The notes below the pieces were generated by a model. It was not told the origin of the DNA. It worked only from the letters and a program-made list of their open reading frames with translations, and ran no database searches. From Amphibalanus amphitrite (lineage: Eukaryota > Arthropoda > Thecostraca > Balanomorpha > Balanidae): DNA of 64,000 nucleotides. Made by a program: the position numbers and the translations under genes. Location: contig NW_024881824.1 of the NCBI RefSeq assembly GCF_019059575.1, positions 248,001 to 312,000 of the forward strand, in the 5' to 3' direction. The first letter of the stretch is position 1. Every line of letters begins with the position of its first letter. Shown here piece by piece: positions 55,664-64,000 of this stretch.

Positions 55664-57434
55664 GGTTTCAGCAACTGCAATTTGTCCGAAGTATTCATAG
55701 GGTATGCATATTCGTAACACCAAGATAAATCATATCAAAGCTCAAGCCGTGGGAGTAGGTAAGTGAAACGATCAAGACCTACGTATCGTAAAACGCAGAA
55801 CACATGCAAACACATTCACTGTTGCCAAGCTGCTCCGATAGCCTATGCCAACTGCAAGCGGATTGCATACCGTAGCGTGCCATGCCACCATTTGCCACGG
55901 AATACCCGGGATCACTCGCGATTAAGTGGTTGTTTAACCATTACGGCCTCTGCAGGGCTCGTCATTCGATAACGACCGCCATGAGGCTGCTGGTGGTCTT
56001 TTATATGGTATGTTTGTCGCTGACCTATATCAATTCTAACTGCCGCGGTTACAGTGTTGAATTGCTCCGTTCCCTGCATTCCCTCGGCCATGGGGCCGCC
56101 CGTTACACATGGCTCAGGAAACAGTTACCGTCGCTTTTTTATTTGGACGTTTAACAACCAATTAACGGAACGATTGACAAGTAATAAAAATCGGCATTGC
56201 CGCAAAACCGGAGGCTAAGTGACCTCAAGCCGCGAGCAATTAGCATAGCCTTGCTGTGTTGGAATGGCTCATTTTCGGTCCCGAACATGGGCTGTATCCG
56301 CCTCGGCATTCGGCGAATCGGCCGACGGCTGCTGGCTAATGGATCCGGGAGAGAGGGTCCGTAACGCCGCCAAAAACGTGGGAGACAAGTATGACAGCGA
56401 TGGTATAGGAACGTTATTAGGACATGGTAATTTGTCTCATCCCTTCCACTTTACCTTTGCTAGAAATGCGTAATCAATGACGTTACGGGCATCATGTCAG
56501 TGTTTGTGTCAACGGGCTAAATTCCGCCCTTTTTTGTTGTTGAACCGAGATAAAGAGTAAAATATTGGGAGCTCTGAGATTCCATGGTCTGTGTTTTTTT
56601 TCCCTGAAACTCTAGGCTTAATTTTGTCGGACTGGGTATTTTTTCATGCATCGTGTAGGTAGGTATTCACCTAAAGGTTTGTGGGCGCCTCGTCTTTCTG
56701 AGCTGGCACCACATGTATTCACTGATAAATGATGGATTCCAGACGCATGAAGCACTGACCCATGTGTCACTGACCAGTGACCATGCACCGTAATTAGCGC
56801 ATTCTCAGACCTCGTTTCTCGAATCACGTGACCATGTCTAAGCTCCGAGCCATGTGACGTCACACCAACGTGACGTGGCGGCACGGGTTATCCGGAACTG
56901 CGGAGGAGTTAGTCGCACTGATCGGTTACCATTCGCCAAGAGATCGTTTCCCGTCCGTCCAGAAACAAGACACTGTAAGTCAGGGCCATAGTTGAGAAAG
57001 CCGAAACCTTCGTCGTTTCTGTCGTCCGACAAGCATCTCACTCATATGGCTCGCCAACTGTGGTTTCCGTGACCCGAGAAACCCTCATTGGTCTGTCAAT
57101 AGAGACAGTCAAGTCCGTTAAACGACTCCTTCTCGTCCACTAAGATGCGTTCGTCAAAACGGCCCTTTGGCCTGTCCGCGGTCCGTCAAAAAGCCAGTTA
57201 GCTGTCACCGTCAGTAGGCCCCACGTCACTTCTCGCTCCCAATACCGCTAAAAACGGCCGGCCATCTCTGGACTTTACCCGGCAGCTCGGAGTTTTGGAT
57301 GTCCTACACGGCAGAGATCATTGTTACAGTGGTCGCCAACATGACACTATCCGCACATTCAGAGGCCACCCACGCGTGCCGAGTGGGTTTCCCGTGTGTT
57401 TCGGTTCGCCTAACGGAGCGCTGGCATATTCGTG
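55664..57434. other. Anonymous DNA, no gene seen
   Basis: No recognised coding, RNA or repeat feature. Short frames at 55.8-56.5 kb and 56.6-57.0 kb have no domain and no splice support that I could establish. Confidence 0.35.
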
Positions 57435-57725
57435 TCAGCGAGCAAACATCGAAACAGGAGCACTCGGAACCACCTCAAAATGCTCGCCTGTGATTGTTTG
57501 CTTGTTTTCCGCAACGTGTTCCCGCGATAGCATTTTCCAGGCTGGATTCCTAGACACGTCTCGAATGTAGGACGGCTTCGTTTTGGCAGTCCAGCGGCTC
57601 GGAAAGCCCGTCGTAAAATTCGCATTAATTTCGACATGATCAAACACATCTATCCATTTAGAAAACAGCCTATCAGCACTACTTAGCTCCGTGTTACATG
57701 AGCTGCCGATGTCGTTCGCGGCCAC
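57435..57725 (-). other. Unidentified open frame, 96 codons
   Basis: A - strand frame starting MAANDIGSSCNTELSS, with a balanced composition and a stretch SKWIDVFDHVEINANF that looks protein-like. No family is recognised and no neighbouring exon was found. It may be a remnant of a mobile element or chance. Confidence 0.2.
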
Positions 57726-57939
57726 TTATCCTGGCCATTGTGTCTTTCTGTAGACGTGTTTCGTCGAAGCCCTGTGAACAGCGAGTTTCCGTGTCTCTAG
57801 GACGCGTGGGCGGACACCCGTCTGAAATGGTGCGAACCGCATACAGAAACTTGTGCCTTATACATCTACTCAATTGATGTCTTCATGTCGTAGCGGCAGC
57901 ATAAAAAAAACACAAGCAGACGTGGTATAGAAAAACATT

Positions 57940-58947
57940 TATTGACCTAGGTCAAACCGATGACGTCAGAGGTCAGGTCAAAGGTCCAATTTTCACCGTT
58001 TACAGGCATTTCAAGAAATGCGTTGTAAAATCGAGTAAAATGCATTTCATTGAAAATCATCGATGGGGAAATGTTCTTCAAACACATATTTTGCTATTTG
58101 AGGTCACTGATACCAGGTCAGGTCACAGAGGTCAGGTCACGGGGGGGGGGGGGGTCACAATATGAAAGTGTCGTGTGATACATGTTTTATGGTCCATTTT
58201 ACATGACAAATGCGATTATGTGGGTCAGGCAGCCTTTGGGGCCAGCTTAGGTCACTTTTTGGTCAAGGTCAGGTCAGGTCAAATTAGGTCAAATTTCAAA
58301 ATTGATATTTTTGCATAAAGTGGGTATCGAATCGATGCAACTCGTCACGGGGAGTTCAATGGTGGTCTTTGTTTTGCCGTAAGTGGTCTAGAATCGCTAA
58401 AATTGAGTTCAAAAATTAGACGTAATCATTTTTGAACAGTTTTTTTTTTCGCTATAACTTGGCCAAAAAACGAGATATCGATCTGAAATTTGGTATGTAT
58501 ATAGAAGAGCGCAGGGACTATCACATATGTTCCAGTTTTTTTGAAATTCGGACATTTTCTTGATTTTTTTTAGTTTTTTTTCAAAAAAAATCAATTTTTT
58601 GATTTTTTTTGGTCAAAAACCCACAAATTTGAAAATCCGAGATAGCAGTTTTGTAGCGCCGCTTTTTGTCTACTAGACTATATAAAGAACTTTGATATTG
58701 CTTGATAACTGTACATTTTGTGGGCGTTTCAAGATTGCATGTTTTTTGCTCATTTTTGCTCGAACATGACCTTAGTTTGACCTCAATAACTCCTGACCTA
58801 AGGCGACCTAAGACTTGAAATTTTGTGTGAAGGTGTCAAATTGATGCCCGGGAAGGTACTGAAAATTTGGCGGCGCTTCTTGCTATTTAGGAAAAAACCA
58901 CAGGGGGCCAAAATGCCCCCCCCCCCCCCCAACGGGGCGAGGGTTAA
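57940..58947. mobile_element. MITE related to family B, one end recognised
   Basis: The right end at 58,944-58,947 is TTAA. Read inwards on the other strand it is TTAACCCTCGCC, then GGGG or C-rich bases, a 15-G run, ATTTTGG, CCCCCTGTGGTTTTTTCC. This is the plan of the family B end at 9,405: terminus, G run, ATGCAACC, CCCCC and GGTTTT. The interior carries many AGGTCA hexamers (57,960-58,290), 14 G at 58,141-58,154 and two GAAATTT modules. The left limit is uncertain and no TTAA partner was identified; 57,940 is only where the AGGTCA-rich sequence begins. Confidence 0.5.
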
Positions 58948-59742
58948 ACGATGATACTCTCTGATAATATGACAAAGCAGGCATATAATCAATTAGTGCA
59001 ACCCTAGCTGAGAGCTACTAAGAGATACACTGAAAACTAAAATGATTCCGGGGGGGGGGGTGATATTAGGAGAATGGTCTAAAACGAAACCCCAATTATT
59101 CCCGTAATATACTTCAAATAGCACCTTTTTGGCCTTAGATACCCCCAATATCCCAACATTATTACCCTAATATGCCTGATGGATGGCTAAGTGGAATCAA
59201 AATGATTATCTGGTTATGCCTCCATTATTCTTACGAAATGCCTATAGTTCGTTTTTTTTTTTTTCAAAAGGACGCTGGCTCAAAGTTCATTATCGAAGCT
59301 CTCACGTGAGTTTTGGCAACTTCAGCGTCTGGCTAAGAATTTCCTGCCGAAAAAATGATCGATTTCAAATTGTGTTCGGTAAATACATGGAAATTGTGAC
59401 TTCAAAAATGAGCATACTATGATGACGTCACTGGTGGCAGCTGGCACCCAATGTCCATACGAAAGCATTCATTGCCAACGAATTTTGGGAAAACTTCGTT
59501 TTTTGCTCTTACCGAGGCCCGAATCGAGTAAGCGGTTCTTTCCATGATAGTTATGCGTTGCATTGCAATGCAAGTTCCACAGCATGACGTCACCACTGTT
59601 CTCATGTCTAGTTCCAAAACGCAGGCATGGAATTTATCGGGAATAATTCACATGTTAAAATAAGGCGACGTTCGAGTTTCTCAGGTTCAGTTTTTGCTCG
59701 TTTTGCTCATAGAGATCTTATATACATAGAGATGACACGCCT
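58948..59742. other. Short anonymous stretch next to the LINE
   Basis: No gene is recognised. It has 11 G at 59,050-59,060, a T run at 59,254-59,264, and two CRE-like TGACGTCA palindromes at about 59,422 and 59,585. It flanks the 3' end of the LINE. Confidence 0.4.
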
Positions 59743-59762
59743 ATCATCATCATCATCATCAT
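59743..59762 (-). repeat. LINE 3' microsatellite tail
   Basis: Seven or so ATC units on the + strand, which read as GAT/ATG repeats at the 3' end of the - strand element, directly after AATAAACT. Simple-repeat tails instead of poly(A) are known in several LINE clades, and they mark the insertion end. Confidence 0.85.
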
Positions 59763-59764
59763 AG

Positions 59765-59770
59765 TTTATT
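59765..59770 (-). terminator. AATAAA polyadenylation signal of the LINE
   Basis: TTTATT on the + strand is AATAAA on the coding strand of the LINE, a few bases before the trinucleotide tail and about 110 nt after the ORF2 stop. Confidence 0.55.
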
Positions 59771-59878
59771 AGGCACCAAAGTTGGCAAGAAAGTAAGAAA
59801 AAAAAGGCACACACAAAACATCACACAAAGCATGACAGTGGGTGAGCAGGGGCCACACATTGATGTCGCAGGCGACAC

Positions 59879-62800
59879 TCACTCTCGCTCCGGGCATGTC
59901 AATAGCCGGAGCAGGCGGCGAGATACTTGGTCCCGGCGACTCATCAGGAAGGCAAGCGAGTCAGCTAGGCCATCGGGAGCCCGTTGGGGGTAGATACGGT
60001 CGCTGCACGGCCGCCCTGCTGCCACCCCGAGGAGTGCAGAAAGGTTGCAGTCACACATCTCATGAAGCTGTATCAGTAATGAGCCCACTAGCTCAGTCGG
60101 GCACATAGCCAGCTTGGTGATTCCTGACAGCAGCGCCTGCTGCAGCCGGTGCTCTGAGCGCATCGCATCTTTCAAAGTGCGGAAACACGCTGCCCGCAGC
60201 AGTTCATGTGCTGGTTGGATGTCGGCAGCAGCGAGAAGCGCCGAATGGTGGGCGGAGCGAGGCAGGCCAAGAACCACCTTGATGGAAGTCGCTTGAGCGG
60301 AACAGAGGATCGTCATGTCCCTTGCATTGAGCGGGGCGGCCACGCAGCCATATGTGAGCGCCGGTTGAATGATAGTCTTCCACAAGAAGCACTTGTCGGC
60401 TGGGCAGAGGCCGGACGTCAGCATACCAGCAGGCGCGAGACCGTACAGGCTGGCACGAGCTCGAGACGCGCGGTGCTGGACGTGTGGCGCCGCAGATAAA
60501 CTCCCATCCAGTACGACACCGAGGTGCTCGGACTGCTGGCGGGTGGAGAGCTGCTGGCCCGACAGGCTCCATCTTGGCACTTCGGATAGAAGCTCGGCGC
60601 CGAAGACCATGCAGTGGCTTTTGGTGCGGACGGGCTCCGGGTGGACGAACTCCAGCCTCCAGGTCTTCGCAAAGTCATCAACCACATCTAGTAGAGTGCT
60701 GAGGTTTCTGGCATTGGTGGACAGGAGTAGCAGATCATCGGCATAGCAGACAGCTGGCACGTGGTGACCATATAGGTCAGCACCGAGATCGCTTACGTCC
60801 AAGGCGGCTACGAGCGGGTGTAGGTAGGCGTTGGCTAGGATAGGCGAGAGAATAGCACCTTGCCTGGTGCCCCGGCGGATCCTGAATGAGTCGGATATGG
60901 CACCGTCAAAGGCAATGTGAGCCTGAAGTCGGCGGTACCAGGCAAGCATGAGCAGCCATGAGTTCGGACGAAGGTGTTGCGCCAGACGGTGGAATAGCCC
61001 GTCATGCCAGATCTTATCAAAACACTTCCTGGCGTCCAAGTTTGCCGCGTAAACTGGCAGATCTCGTTGTCGGCACCACTGAATGGTCTCGAGGGCCAAT
61101 ATGGATGCTTCGCTGGTGCCTCGCTGTTTCACGAATCCCAGCTGAAGGTCGTGCGGACAGAAACTGGCCTCAAGTTCATCCAGCAACAGCATCTCCAGCA
61201 GCTTCGACGTGCACGATGTCAGGCTAATAGGCCGGTAGTTGTCCAGATTGTTTGGATCAAGCTGGGATTTCTTCAGAAGAGGCACTACCACGCTCTCTGC
61301 AAATGTGGCCGGCACATTGCACGAAGACAAACAGGCCGATAGAAGCTGGGCCAGTGCCGATAGCAGGGGAGGAGAACAGCCATAGATGAGGTGTTCCGCC
61401 GTCACGCCGTCCGCACCCGGTACCTTGCGCAGAGGGAGGCGGCGCAACAGGTCGGCAACTTGACTCACGGTGACCGTCCGAGTGGTGGCCAGAGTGGAAT
61501 AGCGTCGCGCCCTTTCTTCGACTGCAGCAGCAATCTGAGCCTGCTCAGAGTCTAGCAGGGAGGGCTCGTCCGCGTGCACCGCCTCGAAATGTCTTCCGAA
61601 CTCGCTGGCAGTGCGACCACCCCCAGGAGGGAGAGGGCCGCGCCGAGAGCGCTGAACCCGTCGCCAGAAGGCGTTGGTGTTCCCATTGCGCTTGAGTTGG
61701 TGCAACAGACGGGCCTCTTGCTGCACGGGGGCTAAGGCTGCTGTGCGGCGAGCTTTCCGGTACTCTCTTCTAGCTGACTGGTAGCAGGAGTAGACCGTCG
61801 AATGAAGAGGTCGACCACAGCTGGTCCAGACATGGAGCCAGAAGCGTACTCGGTCACGTGCAGCTGCTGTGGCAGGGGTCCACCATGGTTTTGGCCGGCG
61901 CCGCTGTTTAACACAGTCTGCCTCTCTAGCGGCGGCGAGCAGGCAGCGGGATATTGTTGAGTCCAGCGCATCGAGCGAGGTGCCACAACTAGGGAGTTGA
62001 GTCACGAGCATGCCGGTAAGAATATGCTTGTAGTCTTCTAATCTGTCGACGCGGTCCCAGCAAAGTAGATCGGAATCAGGCACAGGAGTGGCCCGAGAGA
62101 TGGCGCGGTGCGTCGTCTCCGTTGGAGCTGCAGTTGCCACCAACAGCCGACAGACGAGCGGCTGGTGCGGGCTGAGGTTTTCTGGATGTGGAGGCAGAAT
62201 CTGGCAGCCAGCTACGCGCGGTAGCAGGGAAAACGGTACAGCGATATGGTCGATGTGACTCTTGCAGTCGGCGCGTGCGTATGTGAAATTCACCTGCTGG
62301 GGGAATAGAAATTCTGCAGCCACAAGTTCGTACTGGTCGAGCAGCTGCTGCATGGCGACACTGTGCCGAGTGAACCCTCGAAGTCGTTGCCACAGAGGCG
62401 GACGTGAAGTTGCTGGGAGACGCGGTAGTGCACAGTTGAAGTCACCGGCTACAACCACCGGAGCAGAGGGACGCAGCGCCATGATTAGAGCGTCCAGCTT
62501 GGCAATAACACTGTCGTACTCCTCCGAGTTACCGGCTTGCCCGTCCCAGTACGGCATGTAGCAGCCAATGACGGTCAGCACCGGGCGTCCATCCATCAGC
62601 ACCGTTACACCGCACAGGCGGGGGTCGTCACAGCTGCAGGATTTGAAGGTCAGTCCGGGTCGGCGGCGACATACGAGAGCAAGGCCTCCGCGTCTTCTGC
62701 CCTCACCCACGCCGGGAGGCACCTCCATTGCGAATGACTGGAACACCAGTAGTTCACTGTGTCCAGCAGAAGTGAAAATTCTTGGTGCGTAAACCTCCTC

Positions 62801-63067
62801 CGCTCGAGACAGCCAGCTTTCTGACAATACTAATATATCGCAGAGTGGCAGAACATATTCATCGATATATTTGAACGCTGACAGCAGACCCTCGCAGTTG
62901 TAGGCACCGATGGCGATGGTCGCGTTTTCGGGCAGTTCGCGATTAGCGACGCCGCGGCTGGGGTACCGTGCCGCCGAGCCGTGGCCAGCTGTTGTCGTCT
63001 CTGGAGTCCCAGGAGGCAGGTGCGCTGCCAACGTTTCGATGCCGCGTACGGGCATGGCCACGCGCAT
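59879..63067 (-). CDS. LINE ORF2: endonuclease and reverse transcriptase (1062 aa)
   Basis: The protein that nicks target DNA and copies the element RNA. The endonuclease spans about residues 50-310 with all the expected catalytic blocks: YNCEG (56-60), SES with E83, GCYMP with Y170, GDFN (208-211), SHIDHI (270-275) and SPHQPLV with H301. A linker follows. The reverse transcriptase spans about 550-830: NYRPISL (610-616), motif A NLDARKCFD with D678 and F683-D684, motif B RRGTRQGAILSP (731-742), motif C YADD (775-778), then HLGVVLDG. The C-terminal 200 residues are helical with no RNase H and no clear zinc knuckle. No stop or frameshift is seen, so it could be functional. The first ATG at 63,067 overlaps ORF1 by 125 nt in another frame; the true start may differ. 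Confidence 0.93.
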   Translation of the reverse strand: MRVAMPVRGIETLAAHLPPGTPETTTAGHGSAARYPSRGVANRELPENATIAIGAYNCEGLLSAFKYIDEYVLPLCDILVLSESWLSRAEEVYAPRIFTSAGHSELLVFQSFAMEVPPGVGEGRRRGGLALVCRRRPGLTFKSCSCDDPRLCGVTVLMDGRPVLTVIGCYMPYWDGQAGNSEEYDSVIAKLDALIMALRPSAPVVVAGDFNCALPRLPATSRPPLWQRLRGFTRHSVAMQQLLDQYELVAAEFLFPQQVNFTYARADCKSHIDHIAVPFSLLPRVAGCQILPPHPENLSPHQPLVCRLLVATAAPTETTHRAISRATPVPDSDLLCWDRVDRLEDYKHILTGMLVTQLPSCGTSLDALDSTISRCLLAAAREADCVKQRRRPKPWWTPATAAARDRVRFWLHVWTSCGRPLHSTVYSCYQSARREYRKARRTAALAPVQQEARLLHQLKRNGNTNAFWRRVQRSRRGPLPPGGGRTASEFGRHFEAVHADEPSLLDSEQAQIAAAVEERARRYSTLATTRTVTVSQVADLLRRLPLRKVPGADGVTAEHLIYGCSPPLLSALAQLLSACLSSCNVPATFAESVVVPLLKKSQLDPNNLDNYRPISLTSCTSKLLEMLLLDELEASFCPHDLQLGFVKQRGTSEASILALETIQWCRQRDLPVYAANLDARKCFDKIWHDGLFHRLAQHLRPNSWLLMLAWYRRLQAHIAFDGAISDSFRIRRGTRQGAILSPILANAYLHPLVAALDVSDLGADLYGHHVPAVCYADDLLLLSTNARNLSTLLDVVDDFAKTWRLEFVHPEPVRTKSHCMVFGAELLSEVPRWSLSGQQLSTRQQSEHLGVVLDGSLSAAPHVQHRASRARASLYGLAPAGMLTSGLCPADKCFLWKTIIQPALTYGCVAAPLNARDMTILCSAQATSIKVVLGLPRSAHHSALLAAADIQPAHELLRAACFRTLKDAMRSEHRLQQALLSGITKLAMCPTELVGSLLIQLHEMCDCNLSALLGVAAGRPCSDRIYPQRAPDGLADSLAFLMSRRDQVSRRLLRLLTCPERE

Positions 63068-64000
63068 AGGTCCACTCGCCGTGCTCGTGAGAGTAGCCTG
63101 TAGTGGGCGCTGCGTCCCACTGAGTGCGGTTAGCGGCGGGCTGCTCGGTGGGTTGGTGCGGACCTGGATGACTGGACTGGTGCGTCGCGGCTGTGTAGTG
63201 GCTGGCTTGGACAGGAGTGGCAGGGACTCGAAATCTCCTTCGTCGCCGTCCGTTGTTATCGGCTTTAGGACGCACGCTGAGTCCCGTCGGCCATCGCGCA
63301 GAGTTCATGACGGCATCCGATCGAGACTCGGCGGTCTCGAACATGAAGGCCGCTCCTGGAGCCGACGGGCCGTCTGCAGGCAGACGGCGGAAACTGTATA
63401 CGTCTCCAGCCACCGACTGTACTAGGCCACGCACGGAGCTATCAGACGCGTCGGGGCGAAAACCCCAAACAATGAACTTTTTCTTTGCCGGCTGCTGGGT
63501 CACTCCTGGGGATAAGACCGAGTCAGAGGCCGCCCCAGCGCCCGTCACAGCGGCGAGTTCAGCTGGGCGCTGATTATCCGACCTTGGCGCGTTCAGCTGC
63601 CGGCTCGCGGTGGAGCCGTGGGTAACTGTTGGCGGAGGCGGAAGGTGTGCTGGTGGGTACTGCGCCCGTCGTGTATCTGTCGCTGGCAGAACCCCAAAAT
63701 CCCGTCTGGCAAAGCGCTCGTCCCCGCCCAATTCATCGTCATTTTCAGAATCAGAGTCGCCAGCTCGCCAGTGGATTCTGTCTGCGATGGCTTTACCGAG
63801 GGCAACGAGGTCAATGGCAGCGGCGATATCCTGGGCGGCCGGCGGGCTCGCCTGGCTCACCTGGGCGTCCGGTGGGCTCACCTGGGCGGTCGGTGGGCTC
63901 ACCTGGGCGGTCAGTGGGCTCGCCTGGGTCGCCTGGGCGGCCGGTGGGCTCGCCTGGGTCACCTGGGCGGCCGATGGGCTCGCCTGACTGCTCACCTGGG
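62943..64000 (-). CDS. LINE ORF1 protein, 5' partial
   Basis: The nucleic-acid-binding partner of ORF2. The frame is open to the window edge: the codon at 63,993-63,995 is GTG (valine), preceded by CAG, so the true start lies outside. The N-terminal part is a proline, alanine and glutamine-rich tandem repeat (units like QASPPAAQ). After an acidic stretch (DSDSEND) comes an RRM-like fold, KKFIVWGFRPDAS to TGLSVRPK, with the two expected beta strands (FIVWGF and AAFMFET). A basic RRRRRF stretch and a His, Thr and Gln-rich tail follow. No CCHC zinc knuckle is seen. It ends at 62,943 inside the ORF2 frame. Confidence 0.85.
   Translation of the reverse strand, partial: QVSSQASPSAAQVTQASPPAAQATQASPLTAQVSPPTAQVSPPDAQVSQASPPAAQDIAAAIDLVALGKAIADRIHWRAGDSDSENDDELGGDERFARRDFGVLPATDTRRAQYPPAHLPPPPTVTHGSTASRQLNAPRSDNQRPAELAAVTGAGAASDSVLSPGVTQQPAKKKFIVWGFRPDASDSSVRGLVQSVAGDVYSFRRLPADGPSAPGAAFMFETAESRSDAVMNSARWPTGLSVRPKADNNGRRRRRFRVPATPVQASHYTAATHQSSHPGPHQPTEQPAANRTQWDAAPTTGYSHEHGEWTYARGHARTRHRNVGSAPASWDSRDDNSWPRLGGTVPQPRRR
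63835..63990 (-). repeat. Coding tandem repeat in LINE ORF1
   Basis: Irregular units of about 24-39 nt built on GGGCTCACCTGGGCGG on the + strand encode Pro, Ala, Gln and Ser-rich octapeptide-like units in ORF1. The units differ slightly, so the number of copies probably varies between genomic copies of the LINE. Confidence 0.8.

Larger units (their letters stand above)
59743..64000 (-). mobile_element. LINE (non-LTR retrotransposon), 5' end beyond the window
   Basis: At least 4.26 kb of a two-ORF LINE on the - strand: partial ORF1, overlapping ORF2 with apurinic-type endonuclease and reverse transcriptase, a short 3' UTR of about 136 nt, and a trinucleotide tail (GAT/ATC)n at 59,743-59,762 instead of a plain poly(A). 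An endonuclease at the N-terminus, no RNase H domain, and a simple-repeat tail place it in the broad Jockey/CR1/L2 group. I cannot fix the clade without a tree. ORF2 is uninterrupted, so the insertion looks recent. Confidence 0.92.

Noticed and set aside
63835-63990. Direct repeats as a CRISPR array
   Set aside because: The units are contiguous coding repeats in a LINE ORF1 without unique spacers, and the genome is eukaryotic.
59879-64000. LTR retroelement as an alternative for the reverse transcriptase region
   Set aside because: An N-terminal apurinic-type endonuclease, no integrase or protease, and a simple-repeat 3' tail identify a LINE.

Overview
The window is nuclear DNA of an animal, most likely an arthropod and perhaps a crustacean; I cannot name the species. 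The reasons are one spliced, intron-rich gene with GT-AG introns, no bacterial-style gene packing, a LINE with endonuclease and reverse transcriptase, several kinds of DNA transposon and MITE, and long microsatellites. The one host gene I recognise is NDUFA8, the CHCH-domain accessory subunit of mitochondrial complex I. Its predicted protein resembles insect NDUFA8 more than vertebrate NDUFA8 over the visible part.

Layout. 1-1300 is CpG-rich with a cluster of three inverted CCAAT boxes. 1.3-8 kb has no recognisable gene. 8.06-9.83 kb is a cluster of TTAA-flanked, piggyBac-type MITEs, two of which sit back to back and share one TTAA. 9.8-22.4 kb is anonymous DNA with a long (AG)n tract at 15.3 kb and a degenerate dispersed repeat at 20.2-20.9 kb. 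22,409-48,780 carries the last three coding exons of NDUFA8 on the + strand, split by introns of 23.8 kb and 2.2 kb. The large intron holds a deleted IS630/Tc1-type transposase at 29.5 kb and a TA-flanked MITE at 31.8 kb. 49.9-52.4 kb is a DNA transposon with roughly 200-bp terminal inverted repeats around a decayed gene of an unnamed, multi-copy, transposase-like protein family. 54.0-55.7 kb and 57.9-58.9 kb are further members of the AGGTCA-rich MITE families seen at 8-10 kb. 59.7 kb to the right edge is a LINE on the - strand, with an uninterrupted 1062-residue ORF2 and an ORF1 that runs off the window.

Only NDUFA8 is clearly a host gene. Its promoter and first coding exon, about 40 N-terminal residues, were not found; they are either further left or too short to recognise. 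The rest is shaped by mobile DNA. The most notable items are the long-TIR transposon at 49.9-52.4 kb, the TTAA MITE families with their G-run and hairpin ends, and the apparently intact LINE. I could run no similarity search, so family calls rest on recognised motifs and on repeats visible inside this window.
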